From Dipteronia dyeriana (Eukaryota; Streptophyta; Magnoliopsida; Sapindales; Sapindaceae), in NCBI GenBank assembly GCA_032871835.1, contig CM065296.1, positions 8,194,001 through 8,258,000 on the forward strand: a stretch of DNA of 64,000 nt, in the 5' to 3' direction. Below, piece by piece: positions 45,767-57,214 of the stretch. The stretch's first letter is position 1. Every line of letters begins with the position of its first letter. Position numbers and translations under genes: made by a program. Under the pieces are notes generated by a model that worked only from the letters and a program-made list of their open reading frames with translations, did no database searches and was not told the origin of the DNA.

Positions 45767-46505
45767 ATGTCTGCAAGTAGTTCCAGACCTGGGATTGAGC
45801 CCGATGATATTAATAGTTGCACTGAACAATCTGTAGCTAATTTTGAGACAAACTGGGATGACAAAGATTTGATAAATTGGCAATTACCAAATATCCAACA
45901 AAACAGTATTTATAAGAAGAAACTTTTGGATTTCAGAACATTATTAGTTCAAAAGACCAAAGAAATTAATGCTAAATTCCAAAATAATATTTTTTCGACC
46001 AATCTTTTAAATAAAAACAGTTTGACTCATTATAATAAATTGGTTTTAATGATCTACACATTGGCAGTGTCCAAGTAGGTGTTAAACCCCTTTCAAAGAT
46101 TGGTTTAAACAATTCTTTATTAATTGTTTTGAGAGACAAAAGAATTACAGACTATAAAGAATCCATTCTTGGAATGGCTGAAACATCTTTAACTTATGGA
46201 CCTATTTATTTTCAAGTATATCTGAATTTTACCATTGCTTTAAACACCGATGAAGACAAAGGAAAATGTTTGGTTATCGATATTCAAACTCACAATTATA
46301 AATTTCTTGAAAAATCTAACCCTTATAAACTAGTTTATAGAGTCCATTATCGAGTTTTAACTTCTGGACTTATACATAGTTATATACCCCCTTCTGTACC
46401 GGCTGGCCAGACTATATGTTTTAATGCATCACCATCTGTTAATGTTCTTGTTCCTGTACCTGTCAAATGGGAAAATATTAAATTTCCAGATGATTGGATC
46501 AAATA
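45767..46505 (+). pseudogene. Viral movement protein, N-terminal part (left arm)
   Basis: ATG at 45767 (MSASSSRPGIEPDD) begins the polyprotein. A one-base deletion near 46040 shifts the frame, and the reading continues at 46129-46506 (LVIDIQTHNYKFLEKSNPY). This is consistent with the 30K-type movement protein region at the start of florendovirus/petuvirus-like polyproteins. The arm ends inside the gene. The right arm lacks the frameshift but has a stop, so neither is intact. Confidence 0.7.
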
Positions 46506-46536
46506 AAAGGTTGACCAACCTTCTTATAAACCTCCT
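46469..46536. other. 68-bp spacer between the viral inverted arms
   Basis: Single-copy sequence between 46468 and 46537. It continues the movement-protein reading of the left arm (FPDDWIK, TAA) and has no counterpart in the right arm. It would be the loop of the hairpin. Confidence 0.85.
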
Positions 46537-47239
46537 ATTTGACAGGTACAGGAACAAGAACATTAACAGATGGTGATGCATTAAAACATATAGTCTGGCC
46601 TGCCGGTACAGAAGGGGGTATATAACTAGGTATAAGTCCAGAAGTTAAAACTCGATAATGGACTCTATAAACTAGTTTATAAGGGCTAGATTTTTCAAGA
46701 AATTTATAATTGTGAGTTTGAATATCGATAACCAAACATTTTTCTTTGTGTTCATCGGTGTTTAAAGCAATGGTAAAATTCGGATATACTTGAAAATAAT
46801 TAGGTCCATAAGTCAAAGATGTTTCAGTCATTCCAAGAATGGATTCTTTATAGTCTGTAATTATTTTGTCTCTCAAAACAATTAATAAAGAATTGTTTAA
46901 ACCAATCTTTGAAAGGGGTTTAACACCTACTTGGACACTGCCAATGTGTAGATCATTAAAACCAATTTTATTATAATGAGTCAAACTGTTTTTATTTAAA
47001 AGATTTGTCGAAAAAGTATTATTTTAGAATTTAACATTAATTTCTTTGGTCTTTTGACCTAATAATGTTCTGAAATCCAAAAGTTTCTTCTTATAAATAC
47101 TGTTTTGTTGGATATTGGGTAATTGCCAATTTATCAAATCTTTGTCATCCCAGTTTGTCTCAAAATTAGCTACAGATTGTCCAGTGCAACTATTAATATC
47201 ATCGGGCTCAATCCCAGGTCTGGAACTACTTGCAGACAT
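46537..47239 (-). pseudogene. Viral movement protein, N-terminal part (right arm)
   Basis: ATG at 47239. The frame is closed by TAA at 47024-47026, where the left arm has CAA, then continues openly to the spacer (KPLSKIGLNNSLLIVLRDK). The frameshift of the left arm is absent here, showing independent decay of the arms. Confidence 0.7.
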
Positions 47240-47398
47240 GTTGAAGAAAATAAATTGTCAAAAATCCTAGGTTTTGACTCACAGCCTGATCAATGGGTCA
47301 ACAACCTACATCACTCTAGCAAATGGCAAACACCCTTAGATCTACTGACTTTTGCACCTAGAAACTATTAACTAAAAGTCTTCTTCAACAAACCTTAA

Positions 47399-48085
47399 GG
47401 CTTTGATACCAAAACAGAGCAAGATAATATAAAAAAAGAATACACAGTACAAAATATAGCAATTCCAAAAACATACAGGGTATTAAAGATAAAATAAACA
47501 AGTAATTAACTGTTCAACAATACAATATAAATACAAGTATTGGTCAAGTACTTGGCGTTGTTAAACCTTAGTTTATCCTGACCAGCACCACTCTGGATAC
47601 GGATATGTCAAGGTATTCCAGCCTATATACTTTTAGACCGAAAAATAATAGTATGACAGTATGACATATAAAAGATAAAGAAATAGTTGCTTACAGTGAT
47701 TAAGCAAAAATATGTCTGACAGCAAAAATGATTCACAAAATTTGTCACAAACTTTATTTATGATACAGAAATTTACAGAGAGGGAATAAGAGAGGAAAGT
47801 TATGCTTCGCAGAGCATTTGAAATAAACTTGAAATTGGAAAAAACTTAGTCTGCCTCAAACAGAACAAACAAAACATATTTATAGAGGGCAAAGTAACCC
47901 TGGTTACATTGTCGGCAAACCATGGTCAATAAACTCTAATTGCTTTAGTGGTTGTCGGCAAACCGTGGTCAGAAAACTCTGGTTACTTTTGTCGGCAAAC
48001 TATGGTCAATAAACTCTGGTTATATTGTCGGCAAACCATGGTCAATAAACTCTAGTTATATTGTCGACAAACCATGGTTAATGAG
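47399..48085 (-). promoter_or_regulatory. Viral intergenic region, second copy: promoter, enhancer repeats and primer site
   Basis: On the minus strand: enhancer-like repeats (about 48085-47900), TATA box TATAAATA around 47886-47878, poly(A) signal near 47756 and the Met-tRNA primer site at 47411-47399. It faces the left-arm promoter, so two promoters fire towards each other across the spacer. Confidence 0.65.
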
Positions 48086-48196
48086 TAAAACATAGATAAG
48101 TTATGGATCGTGACCAAAGAAAGTAGTTGGATCCTCGCTGTCAAAAGCATAATTATCATCATCATCAATGTCATCATCATTGTCTCTGTCACTTTT

Positions 48197-49531
48197 TTAA
48201 GAACTGGTGTCAGCCTGGGAAATACTGGACATAGAATTCCTCATTTCCTCTGCTATCTTCATTAATTCCTCAGGTGTGGATGCAGTAGCAATCCTAGCCT
48301 GATTCTGAGATTTGGCCATTAAGAAACCTGATTGGTCTGGAATTTTGTTGTGGAGAGAAGGATTGTCACTGAAGCATTTGGTCACTTTTTCTTTTCCAAG
48401 GTTGGTGAGATTCATCCCACTCCACCATTTGATCTTTATTTGTCTTCCAAAATATGAGATCTTGGCATTTCCAACAATTTTGTCTAGGATCGCATATTCC
48501 AGCATAAGGATCCATGTTAAATTGAAGTTTACAAAAAATAAGAATAAGTCTGGGCAAATTTCCCAATCATAAGGTTTGTTAAGGTTAGCAATCCAAAAAG
48601 AATAGCCTTCTTTAACCTGAGCTGGTAAAAATTCAATGATAGGTTCAAATTTATCCCACCACTCAAGAAACCAAATTGGTAGGCAGCTTTTTAAGTTTTT
48701 GTCAAAATAGATAAACCAGGAAAGGGAATTTCCTGGGTTTTGTCCATAAAGAAATTTAGTCCATGCATCAATATAATCCCAGTAGGAAAAATCAGATACA
48801 TGGAAAATTCTATTGAAATTTCTAGTATAATTGGGGTCACCACCCCATTGTTCAAGGGAAATGATTTTACAAATCTTTATTTTTCTGAAAATGAGTTTTT
48901 CTTTGTCTATTTTGTCAAAAACGTCTGATATAAAAATTGAATCAGTGTGAACTAAAATGAATTCATAAAATATATGTCTTTTAGATAAGTCTTCAGCAAT
49001 CCTGCCAAACAGCGGGTTAATAATAACATCCGCAAGTTTTTTAGGCTCCTTAAAATATGGGTCATGAAGAAAACATTCTTCCACAGTACAAAACCGATCA
49101 AAGAAAGGTTTTTTGATGTAAGAATAAGTCGGGTAATTTATGATTGGTAAGGCTGATTGTGAGCTCTGTGTCTGGGCTAATATTCTTTCTTGTTTAATAG
49201 AATAAGGGCTGATTTTGGATGAGGTAACAGTTTTAAAAGAACTGCTGCCACTTGTCAAAGGAGAAAAAGTATTTGTTGTATGAATAGGGCTTTGACTTGG
49301 GTTTCTACTAGAGGAAGGCCCAGCATGAGGCAAAGGAGGGAATTGGATAGGTAGTTGATGGGGTGATCTGGGCTGAGATATTAGGGAGATTGCATACTTG
49401 TCTTTATGGCTCCCTCTTGGGGAGGAATGATAAGTCGATATTGATAAGTCAATGTTTTTATCAGATGATTCAGGTCTAATGGAGCCTATGCCACCAGGGC
49501 TTCGGCCACTACGCCCTCTGTTTAAACTTGT
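48197..49531 (-). CDS. Viral ORF2-like frame, right arm, uninterrupted but missing its start codon
   Basis: An open frame of about 445 codons from the arm end at 49531 to TAA at 48197. It covers the whole length of the left-arm ORF2 (SPRGSHKDKYAISLISQPRS; FFDRFCTVEECFLHD; KEPKKLADVIINPLFG; ASTPEELMKIAEEM). The viral ATG was lost at the junction; the frame runs upstream into antisense LTR sequence to an ATG at 49762, giving 521 codons with about 80 LTR-derived residues. It is the longest viral frame without a stop in this insert. No known domain is recognised, and expression is unknown. It may simply not yet have decayed. Confidence 0.6.
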   Translation of the reverse strand, partial: TSLNRGRSGRSPGGIGSIRPESSDKNIDLSISTYHSSPRGSHKDKYAISLISQPRSPHQLPIQFPPLPHAGPSSSRNPSQSPIHTTNTFSPLTSGSSSFKTVTSSKISPYSIKQERILAQTQSSQSALPIINYPTYSYIKKPFFDRFCTVEECFLHDPYFKEPKKLADVIINPLFGRIAEDLSKRHIFYEFILVHTDSIFISDVFDKIDKEKLIFRKIKICKIISLEQWGGDPNYTRNFNRIFHVSDFSYWDYIDAWTKFLYGQNPGNSLSWFIYFDKNLKSCLPIWFLEWWDKFEPIIEFLPAQVKEGYSFWIANLNKPYDWEICPDLFLFFVNFNLTWILMLEYAILDKIVGNAKISYFGRQIKIKWWSGMNLTNLGKEKVTKCFSDNPSLHNKIPDQSGFLMAKSQNQARIATASTPEELMKIAEEMRNSMSSISQADTSS

Positions 49532-50190
49532 ATATATATATATATATATATATTTGTGTAAAGAAACAGGGAGTGGGATACTGTTCATTAAAATAAAAAA
49601 CGATAGCACAGGCGGGTGAAAAAAAAAATTGTGAAAGAAAAAAAAAAGTTTTTTTGGCTTGTTGCATGAAACAAAAAAAAAACAAAAGGTGTTTTTTTTG
49701 CAGTGAATATATAAATAAGAAAGAGTTTTATGTTTCATGGTTTTTTTAGATATATATTTCATATATATACTGTTTCATGTTTTTTGTGTTTTTGAAACAC
49801 ATAGAAGAAAGAGTTTCTTCAATTCTCTCTACATCCTCCATTCAAGTTCCTAAGACCGTGAAGCGTCAACACGCAGTTACAGTTTCGGGAGATAACTAGG
49901 AAGATCGAGTGGTTCAGACAGGAGCATATCGTAAAGTGAAGGAGCTTCCAAACGTTGGTAAGATTGGTTTAGACATGGGCATATTATAAAGTGAAGGAGC
50001 CTTCAAACGTTGGTAAGATTTTCTTCTTCTGATTATATCGATTTCAATTTCCTATGTTTACAAATTGTATGTATTAGTTCTGAAAAATAATTACGATCTC
50101 AAGTTCACTGGTTACAGATACAGGTTATGATTTGTATTAAAAATTGTAAAACCTAGTTCCGCTGCGTAACCGGTGAACGGGGTTCCAACA
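49532..50190 (+). repeat. 5' LTR of copia element, second part
   Basis: Starts in the (TA)n tract, then GTAAAGAAACAGGGAGTGGG, which matches the 3' LTR at 57421 onward, to GGTTCCAACA at 50190. It has a direct duplication of about 54 bases (the unit GTGAAGGAGCTTCCAAACG appears at about 49937 and again at 49991 with small changes) that is single in the 3' LTR. Confidence 0.92.
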
Positions 50191-50192
50191 AT

Positions 50193-50205
50193 TGGTATCA
50201 GAGTC
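50193..50205 (+). other. Primer binding site of copia element
   Basis: TGGTATCAGAGTC begins two bases after the LTR end, complementary to initiator Met-tRNA, the usual primer of plant copia elements. Confidence 0.88.
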
Positions 50206-51847
50206 AATTTATTTTTCGCAACAAGAAATTGTTTTCGATGCTCCTGTATTTATGAATGTGTAGGCACCATCTTTATAATTGTATGAATGTTTATAATTAA
50301 ATTGTTTAATTCAAACATGGTTGATCGTAAACTTTTATGGTACTGTGGGTTTAGGGTTTATGAGTTGTATAATTTTTTTTATTATATTTTTATTTTACTG
50401 TTATTGTATTGTAAATAAAAAAATTGTAACCTGTAAACGAAGAACTAGAAACGTGCGCAATGCGGTACTATTCATGGCGACGGTAATGTTCACCGGGTAT
50501 TGTTCACCTGGTATTGTTCACGCACGGTTCCGTTGGCAAGTGTTGCCTAGTGTGTTCCGTGCAGATTTCCCGTTTTAGATTCATGAGATGAATCGTAGTG
50601 ACCTGAAGAGACTGAAAGATATCTGAAGTTACTAGAAGACCAAGGAATGCCGTGGGGAATTTTTTGTAATTTTATATTCCAATTTTTTAGGTTAAATAAT
50701 CTACAATACTCGATCAATTCATGTACGCTTTATATTATGTGATGATAAAAGCATTGACATGCATACGTATGTCATTTAGATTAGATGTGTCTACACAAAT
50801 ATATTTGATATATCATACATGCATCATAGCCTGATACTTTATGTATTTTTTTTAATGTGATTAAAATGGGTAAATACATAAATGGCTATGAATAATGAGA
50901 TCAATTTTTAATGGTTAGAAAACTTAGTAATTCTCATTAATATTAATCTAGTTATTAAAGTGTTTAAAAAATTAGATTAATAAGGTCATTTATTAGGATT
51001 AATTTGATTAATAACCTAATAATAAATTATCCGAATAAAGTATTAGGGTTTTAATAGTTAAAACTTGGTAAACAATAACATAATAATCTGACCTTAGTAA
51101 ATAGTTTACAAGGGATTAGATTACTCATTAATAGATTAGATTTTTAATTGTTAAAAATCATTAATAATTTATTAGTTAATTAGAATTTGTTTCTAATTAG
51201 TTAATGCGATAGATAACTTGATTAAAATTAGTCATTTAATCCTGTAGAGTCTAGGTGTATTAACGGTTAATAGAAAACCCTAACTTTAAAATAGTAAGTG
51301 GGAGAGGGATATATGACATATATATCATGTGGTCTTCATCATTAGTTCAACACCGTGAGATCCGAGTGGGGTCTCGTGACGGCTTTGCTTTCGTCCTCCC
51401 TAAGGAGGGTTTCCACAAAGGTCAATACCAAGGTTGACTTTCTAACGGATAGGATTCCTGAGGGTATTTCGGGATTGAGCAACCCTAAGGCGGCAATTCT
51501 CGAGTTAAGCTCGTGAGATCTGAAATGGTGGGTTACACTCACGAAGGTTTTGATTAAGTTTGTTAATTAAAAACCTGACAGAATGAACGATGATTGAATG
51601 ATATGGAATAAGAGTTATTCTAGAATATCATTTGATTGAGAATGTCTTGGTCCAACATGCAAAAACTTGACCGACCCTAAGGCGAAACTTCTTTACGGTA
51701 TGTTGGATTGTCGTAGTATAGCGACTAGTTTTAGGGTTGTTCTAGTTCGTTAAAAATGTTCATGCATCATGTTTAAATTTATGTCAAATCACTCACACTT
51801 GTTTTAAATAAATGACTGAATGAATGTTTTATTTTATTTCAGCAATT
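50206..51847. other. Long untranslated leader of the copia element
   Basis: About 1.6 kb without a credible frame. AT-rich in the middle; less so from 51340 to 51740. It ends with a pyrimidine-rich tract and AG at 51841-51842 just before the gag ATG, so a leader intron is possible. Confidence 0.6.
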
Positions 51848-54800
51848 ATGTCTTCTGCATTACTTCAAATTCTCGCAAACGATAAATTGATTGGTGATAA
51901 CTACACTAAGTGGAAACTTAACATTAATGCAATATTGGTCATTAAAGACCTCAAATTTGTGCTTACGGAGGAATGTCCTCCGGTGCTTGCTGTTAATACC
52001 ACACGAACTGTTCGTGAGGCATATGAGCGATGGGTCTCATCTGATGAGAACGTACGAACATATCTGTTGGCTTCTATGACAGATGTGCTTGTCACAAAGC
52101 ATGAAGCAATGACTTCAGCATTCAAAATCATGGAGTCATTGCAATCTATGTTCGGGCAGCCCTCTGAGCAAAAGCAATACGAAAATGTTTGTTCTGCTAT
52201 GCTCGCTCGTATAAAGGAAGGTACATCAGTTCAGATACATATCCTGAGCATGATGTCCTACTTCAACATGGCAGAAGTCAATGGCAGAGCCATTAACGAA
52301 CCCAGTCAAGTGAGCATCATACTGACGACTCTTTTGAAGAGTTTCGATCAGTTTAAGAGCAACTACAGGATGAACAAGTTAAGGTTCAATCTCACACAGT
52401 TGCTCAATGAGCTCACTACCTTTGAGTCCTTGACTAAGGACAACAAGGGTAAGACCGGTGAGGCAAATGTTGCTGAACCATCTTCCTACTCTAATAATAA
52501 GAAGAGAAAGAGGTCTACTTGGAAAGCGAAGGGTAAGCCTAAACCCAAGAAAGCCCAAAGCAAGAAGAAGTCCAAGAAAAGTAAATATGATTTACTTGTT
52601 CTTGAGTCGTGTTTAGTGGAAGATGATTCTTCACTCAAGATAGTTGATTCGGGCGCCACTAACCATGTTTGTTCTTCTTTACAATGGACTGATTCTTGGA
52701 CACAACTAGAGAAGCAAGCCTTCTCAATGTGTATAGGGTCAGGGGATGTCGTGTCGGCACGAGCGGTGGGCGTAATTAGATTACGTTTTTGTAATAATTA
52801 TATATTGTTGGACAATGTATTTTATATTCCTGGATTTACACGGAATTTGATTTCCGTTTCTAAGTTGTTAGAACAAAAATATTCTGTTTCTTTTAATAAT
52901 AAGTCTGTTATTATTGGAAAGAATGGTCTGAATATTTGTTCAAGAATTAATGAAAACAATTTGTATGTGTTAAGACCGTTAATACATACTACACTGCTCA
53001 ACACCGAAATGTTTAAGGTTGAAAAACCAAAAACTAAACGACATAAGATTTCTACAGATAATGACACGTATCTCTGGCATCTAAGGCTTGGTCATATCAA
53101 CCTTGACTGGATAGACAGACTAGTAAAAAGCGGACCTTTTAGTGAGTTAAAGGTTGGCACATTACCTGTCTGTGAATCTTGTCTATAAGGTAAGATGACT
53201 AAGAGACCTTTTACTGGAAAAGAGCTTAAAGCTAAAGAAATGCTAGAACTTATACATACAGACGTCTGCAGACAAATGAATGTTAAAGCTAGAGGTGGTT
53301 ATGAGTATTATATCACCTTTATAGATGGCTACCCAAGATACGAATACGTCTACCTAATGCAACGGAAGTCGGAAACATTTGAAATGTTTAAAGAATTTCG
53401 AGCTGCAGTTGAGAATCAATTAGGTAGGACTATCAAGTTACTACGATCGGATCGTGGAGGTGAGTACCTTGACCAAGAGTTTAAATACTTCATGGTCGAG
53501 CATGGGATAGTTTTCCAACTCACAGCTCCCAGTACACCTCAATAAAATGGTGTAGCAGAGAGGAGAAATAGAACCCTGATGGAAATGGTGAGATCTATGA
53601 TTATTTTCTCATCATTACCAAATTCCTTTTGGGGATATATGTTACAAACAGCGGCATACATTTTAAATGTAATGCCATCCAAATTTGTTTCTAAGACTCC
53701 CCTAGAGTTGTGAAATGGCCTAAAGTTAGTTTGTGACATTTCCGCATATGGGGTTGTCCAGCACACGTGCTGAAGAACAGAACTGGAAAGCTAGACTCCA
53801 AGTTTATTGTCTTTCTATTTGTAGGATACTCCAAGAGACCAGAGGTGGACACTTCTATAGTCCTGAAGACTACAACGTATTTGTATCGATAAATGTAACG
53901 TTTCTCGAGGACAATTACATTAGTGACCATAAACCCCGTTCCAAGATTGTATTAAATGAGTTGGAGCCAGGTGAGACTAGTGCTTCATCAACAAGAGTTG
54001 TTGATCCACAAACATCTGATAGTCAGATGGTTCCTGATCATGATACACTACCACCTAGACGTAGTGAAAGGGTTGTGAGACAACCTGAATGCTATTTAGG
54101 TATAAGTGAGGGACAAGGTGTTTTCTCTGCTGATATTGTGGATGGTCCATTGACATTTAAAAATACAATGGAAGATCCTAATAAAGAGGAATGGCTTAAA
54201 GCCATGAATCTCGACATGGAGTCCATGTACTCTAACTCAGTCTGAGATCTTGTAGACTTACCGGATGTGGTAAAACCCATAGGGTGTAAGTGGATCTACA
54301 AGAGAAATAGAGGAGTAGACCGGAAGGTAGAGACCTTCAAGGCAATGCTAGTGGCCAAGGGTTATACCCAAAAAGAGGGGGTCGATTATGAGGAGACCTT
54401 CTCGCCAGTAGCCATGTTTAAGTCTATTAGGATTCTCTTATCCATTAATGCCTATTTCGGTTATGAAATTTGGCAAATGGACGTCAAGACTGCATTCTTG
54501 AATGGCAATCTTGATGAGAGCATCTATATGATGCAACCAGATGGATTCGTGTCTCCAGATCAAGAGGAAAAGGTTTGCAAGCTGTAAAGGTCCATCTATG
54601 GACTTAAGCAAACATCTAGATCTTGGAACATTAAGTTTGATGATGTGATCAAAACCTATGGCTTCGAGCAGAACGTCGATGAGTCTTGTGTCTACAAGCG
54701 CATCATCGATAAGAAAGTAGTTTTCTTGGTTCTATACGTAGATGATATCCTACTCATTGGGAATGATGTGGGAGTGTTGTCTGATGTAAAGGGCGGGCTG

Positions 54801-55736
54801 GCTGGCTAGCCAATTCCAAATTAAAGATTTGGGAGAGGCGAGTTATATTTTAGGGATCTAACTTATAAGAGATTGTAAGAACAAAGTCATAGCATTGTCT
54901 CAGGCATCATATATCGATAAGATTCTTGTGCGATTTTTGATGCAAAACTCCAAGAAAGGTAATTTACCTTCTAGGCATGTAGTTCACTTGTCTAAGGAAC
55001 AGTGTCCTAAGACACCTCAAGAAGTTGAGGATATGAGACGTGTACCATATGCATTGACAGTAGGTAGTCTCATATATGCTATGTTATGTACGAGACCGGA
55101 CATCTGCTATGCAGTGGGAGTAGTCTGCAGATACCAGTCCAACCCAGGATTGGATCATTGGGTTGCTGTCAAGACAATTCTCAAGTATCTTCGGAGAACG
55201 ATAGACTATATGCTAGTGTATTCCAGGTAAGATTTGATCCCGTTAGGATACACGGATTCTGATTTTTAGTCAGACATGGATTCTAGGAAATCCACGTCTG
55301 GATCATTATTCACCATGGGTGGTGGAGCTTTTGTGTGGAGAAGTATCAAGCAATCTTTCATTGCTGACTCCACCATGGAAGCCGAATATATAGCCGCTTG
55401 TGAAGCTGCTAAAGAAGCTGTTTGGCTCCATAAGTTCTTGAGTGATCTGGAAGTTGTTCCAGATTTGGATATGCCCATCACACTTTATTGTGATATCAGT
55501 GGTGTTGTGGCTAATTCCAAAGAACCAAGAAGCCACAAAAGAGGGAAGCATATAGAGAGAAAGTATCATCTCATTAGACAAATAGTGCAGAGAGGAGATG
55601 TGATCGTTACCAAGATAGCCTCACAAGACAATCATATTGATCTATTTACGAAGACCTTACCGGCTAAAGTGTTTTTGGGTCACCAAGATGGTCTAGGGTT
55701 ACGAGACATGCCTCACATGCTTTACAAGTGGAAGAT
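51848..55736 (+). pseudogene. Copia gag-pol polyprotein, interrupted
   Basis: ATG at 51848 (MSSALLQILANDKLIGDNYTK). Gag and protease are open to 53185: gag core, a lysine-rich region (KPKPKKAQSKKKSKKSKYD) where a CCHC knuckle would be expected but is absent, and protease IVDSGATNHVC. GAG-preintegrase (YLWHLRLGHINLDWIDRLV) ends with TAA at 53186. Integrase continues (KARGGYEYYITFIDGYPRYE, LLRSDRGGEY) with TAA at 53543 and a frameshift after 53710. RT (CKWIYKRNRGVDRKVETFKA; WQMDVKTAFLNGNL; YVDD at 54735-54746) has stops at 54243 and 54585 and a small duplication near 54790. RNase H (TMEAEYIAACEAAKEAVWLH) runs to the LTR. Not functional. Confidence 0.92.
55726..55736 (+). other. Polypurine tract of copia element
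   Basis: AAGTGGAAGAT directly precedes the TGTTGGGG start of the 3' LTR, the usual position of the plus-strand primer. Confidence 0.75.
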
Positions 55737-57157
55737 TGTTGGGGTTTATGCCTTAAAGATGTAATTTGTAAATGGATTTATGAAATAAATGAAAGGAAAA
55801 GTTCAATTCATTCTTGTTGTGTTTTTTATTTTATTACTTGTGTATATATTTAACATCCAAGATTGTCGGATGTAATCTCGAAATGTGTATATGAGTGTCA
55901 TATACGGATGGATACAGTAAGAGAAATGCAATCTAAAGAGTCCATAGATAACAAATAAAGCTGGGTACTTTATTTGTGGTTAATCTATAGTTGCAGTACA
56001 TTCCGTAATGTACGATGATTCTATCCTGAATCATTCATATGAGATATGGGAATGGAGGCACCTTGTATGATGTGATCATATAGGACTTGGTCATGATCTA
56101 TATGAATCTCTCACCAAGATCCGTTTACCGATGAGATATATATATATATATCAACTAACGATGGCTATATGTGGGTGATCTTAATCATGAGTGTCTTATC
56201 GACTCCTTCAGGTTAGATCATGGTCTTTGATATACCATGGGTGGGGTCGGATGCTATTCCCGATCAATATGTTCCGTATATTGGGATTGCGGTTTGGCTT
56301 GTGACTGGGAAGGTTTGTACACAATAGTAGAATCCACTCCTTCTTGTGAGAAGTAGATGGTAGTTCCCTTAACGGTTGATTCGGGGATCGGACAATATCA
56401 GCGCTTTCTTAATTCCGTAAGGAAATAGGATTTATTGTTCATTAGAGAATCAATTGTACTTAAAGGATATATGTAATTAGAGGGGTATAACGGATATTAT
56501 GACCCAGCTCTAATTATGAACTATTGTGGAGGATCACATCATGTGTAATAGCTATATCGATGGACACCGAGTTGTATCGGTCTGTGTAAAAGCGTCTACA
56601 GTTGAGAGAGTGCAGTTTCGGGTTTTTAGTGGAATAACACCGGAGTTAATAATCAAGGAATATTAATTAAAGAGTCTAATTAATGATTCCGATGATTATT
56701 GGAGCTCAAAATACTGTGGGTCCATTAGGTCCCCTTACTAGCCCGATCGATTTAGGTAACAAGGGTCACGGTTAATTAATTGGATTGTCCAATTAATTGT
56801 GTTACAAAAGTGACATGTATATATTCGGGAATTAATTGGATAATAATATTATTTAATTAATGAATGTTAATAGTTAAATTAATTAAATAATTAGATTATT
56901 TAATTATATTGATAATTATGAATTATTATTTAACTATTAATTTGAGAGTGTTAGTTGATATATGGATTTAAGTGAATTTTACTAAATCATTTATCTAAGT
57001 ATTTGAATTTAAGTTTAAATTTAAAATACTTATTATCACTTTTAATATATTAGATATATTTGAAAACGATAATTAAAAGATATATATCAATTATAATACA
57101 AGAGATTGCATTGGATGCAAATTGATGTATGTACATATATAAGTGTTTGTGTAGGGT

Positions 57158-57214
<57 letters not shown>

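Larger units (their letters stand above)
43476..46468 (+). repeat. Left arm of ~3-kb viral inverted repeat
   Basis: ACAAGTTTAAACAG at 43476 matches the reverse complement of the end of the right arm at 49531. The arm continues through ORF2, the intergenic region and movement protein to CCTGTACCTGTCAAAT at 46468. Length 2993 bases. Differences from the right arm are scattered substitutions and small indels. Confidence 0.92.
39861..49531. mobile_element. Endogenous pararetrovirus (caulimovirid, florendovirus-like), partly duplicated in inverted orientation
   Basis: Plus-strand part 39861-46536: coat protein remnant, zinc knuckle, aspartic protease, RT, RNase H, a downstream ORF, intergenic promoter region with tRNA-Met primer site, and the start of the movement protein. 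Minus-strand part 46537-49531 repeats movement protein, intergenic region and downstream ORF head to head. It lacks integrase and LTRs, and the Met-tRNA primer site lies in the intergenic region, as in Caulimoviridae. An unidentified ORF after RNase H instead of a transactivator fits endogenous florendoviruses; other genera are possible. All of the polymerase polyprotein is broken. It sits in a TA-rich tract without target duplication, as expected for illegitimate integration. Confidence 0.85.
46537..49531 (-). repeat. Right arm of ~3-kb viral inverted repeat
   Basis: Reverse complement of 43476-46468, 2995 bases, ending GTTTAAACTTGT next to the (TA)n tract of the copia LTR. Confidence 0.92.

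Noticed and set aside
48197..49762. Functional intact viral gene
   Set aside because: Its viral start codon is missing and its N-terminus is LTR-derived; openness alone does not show function.
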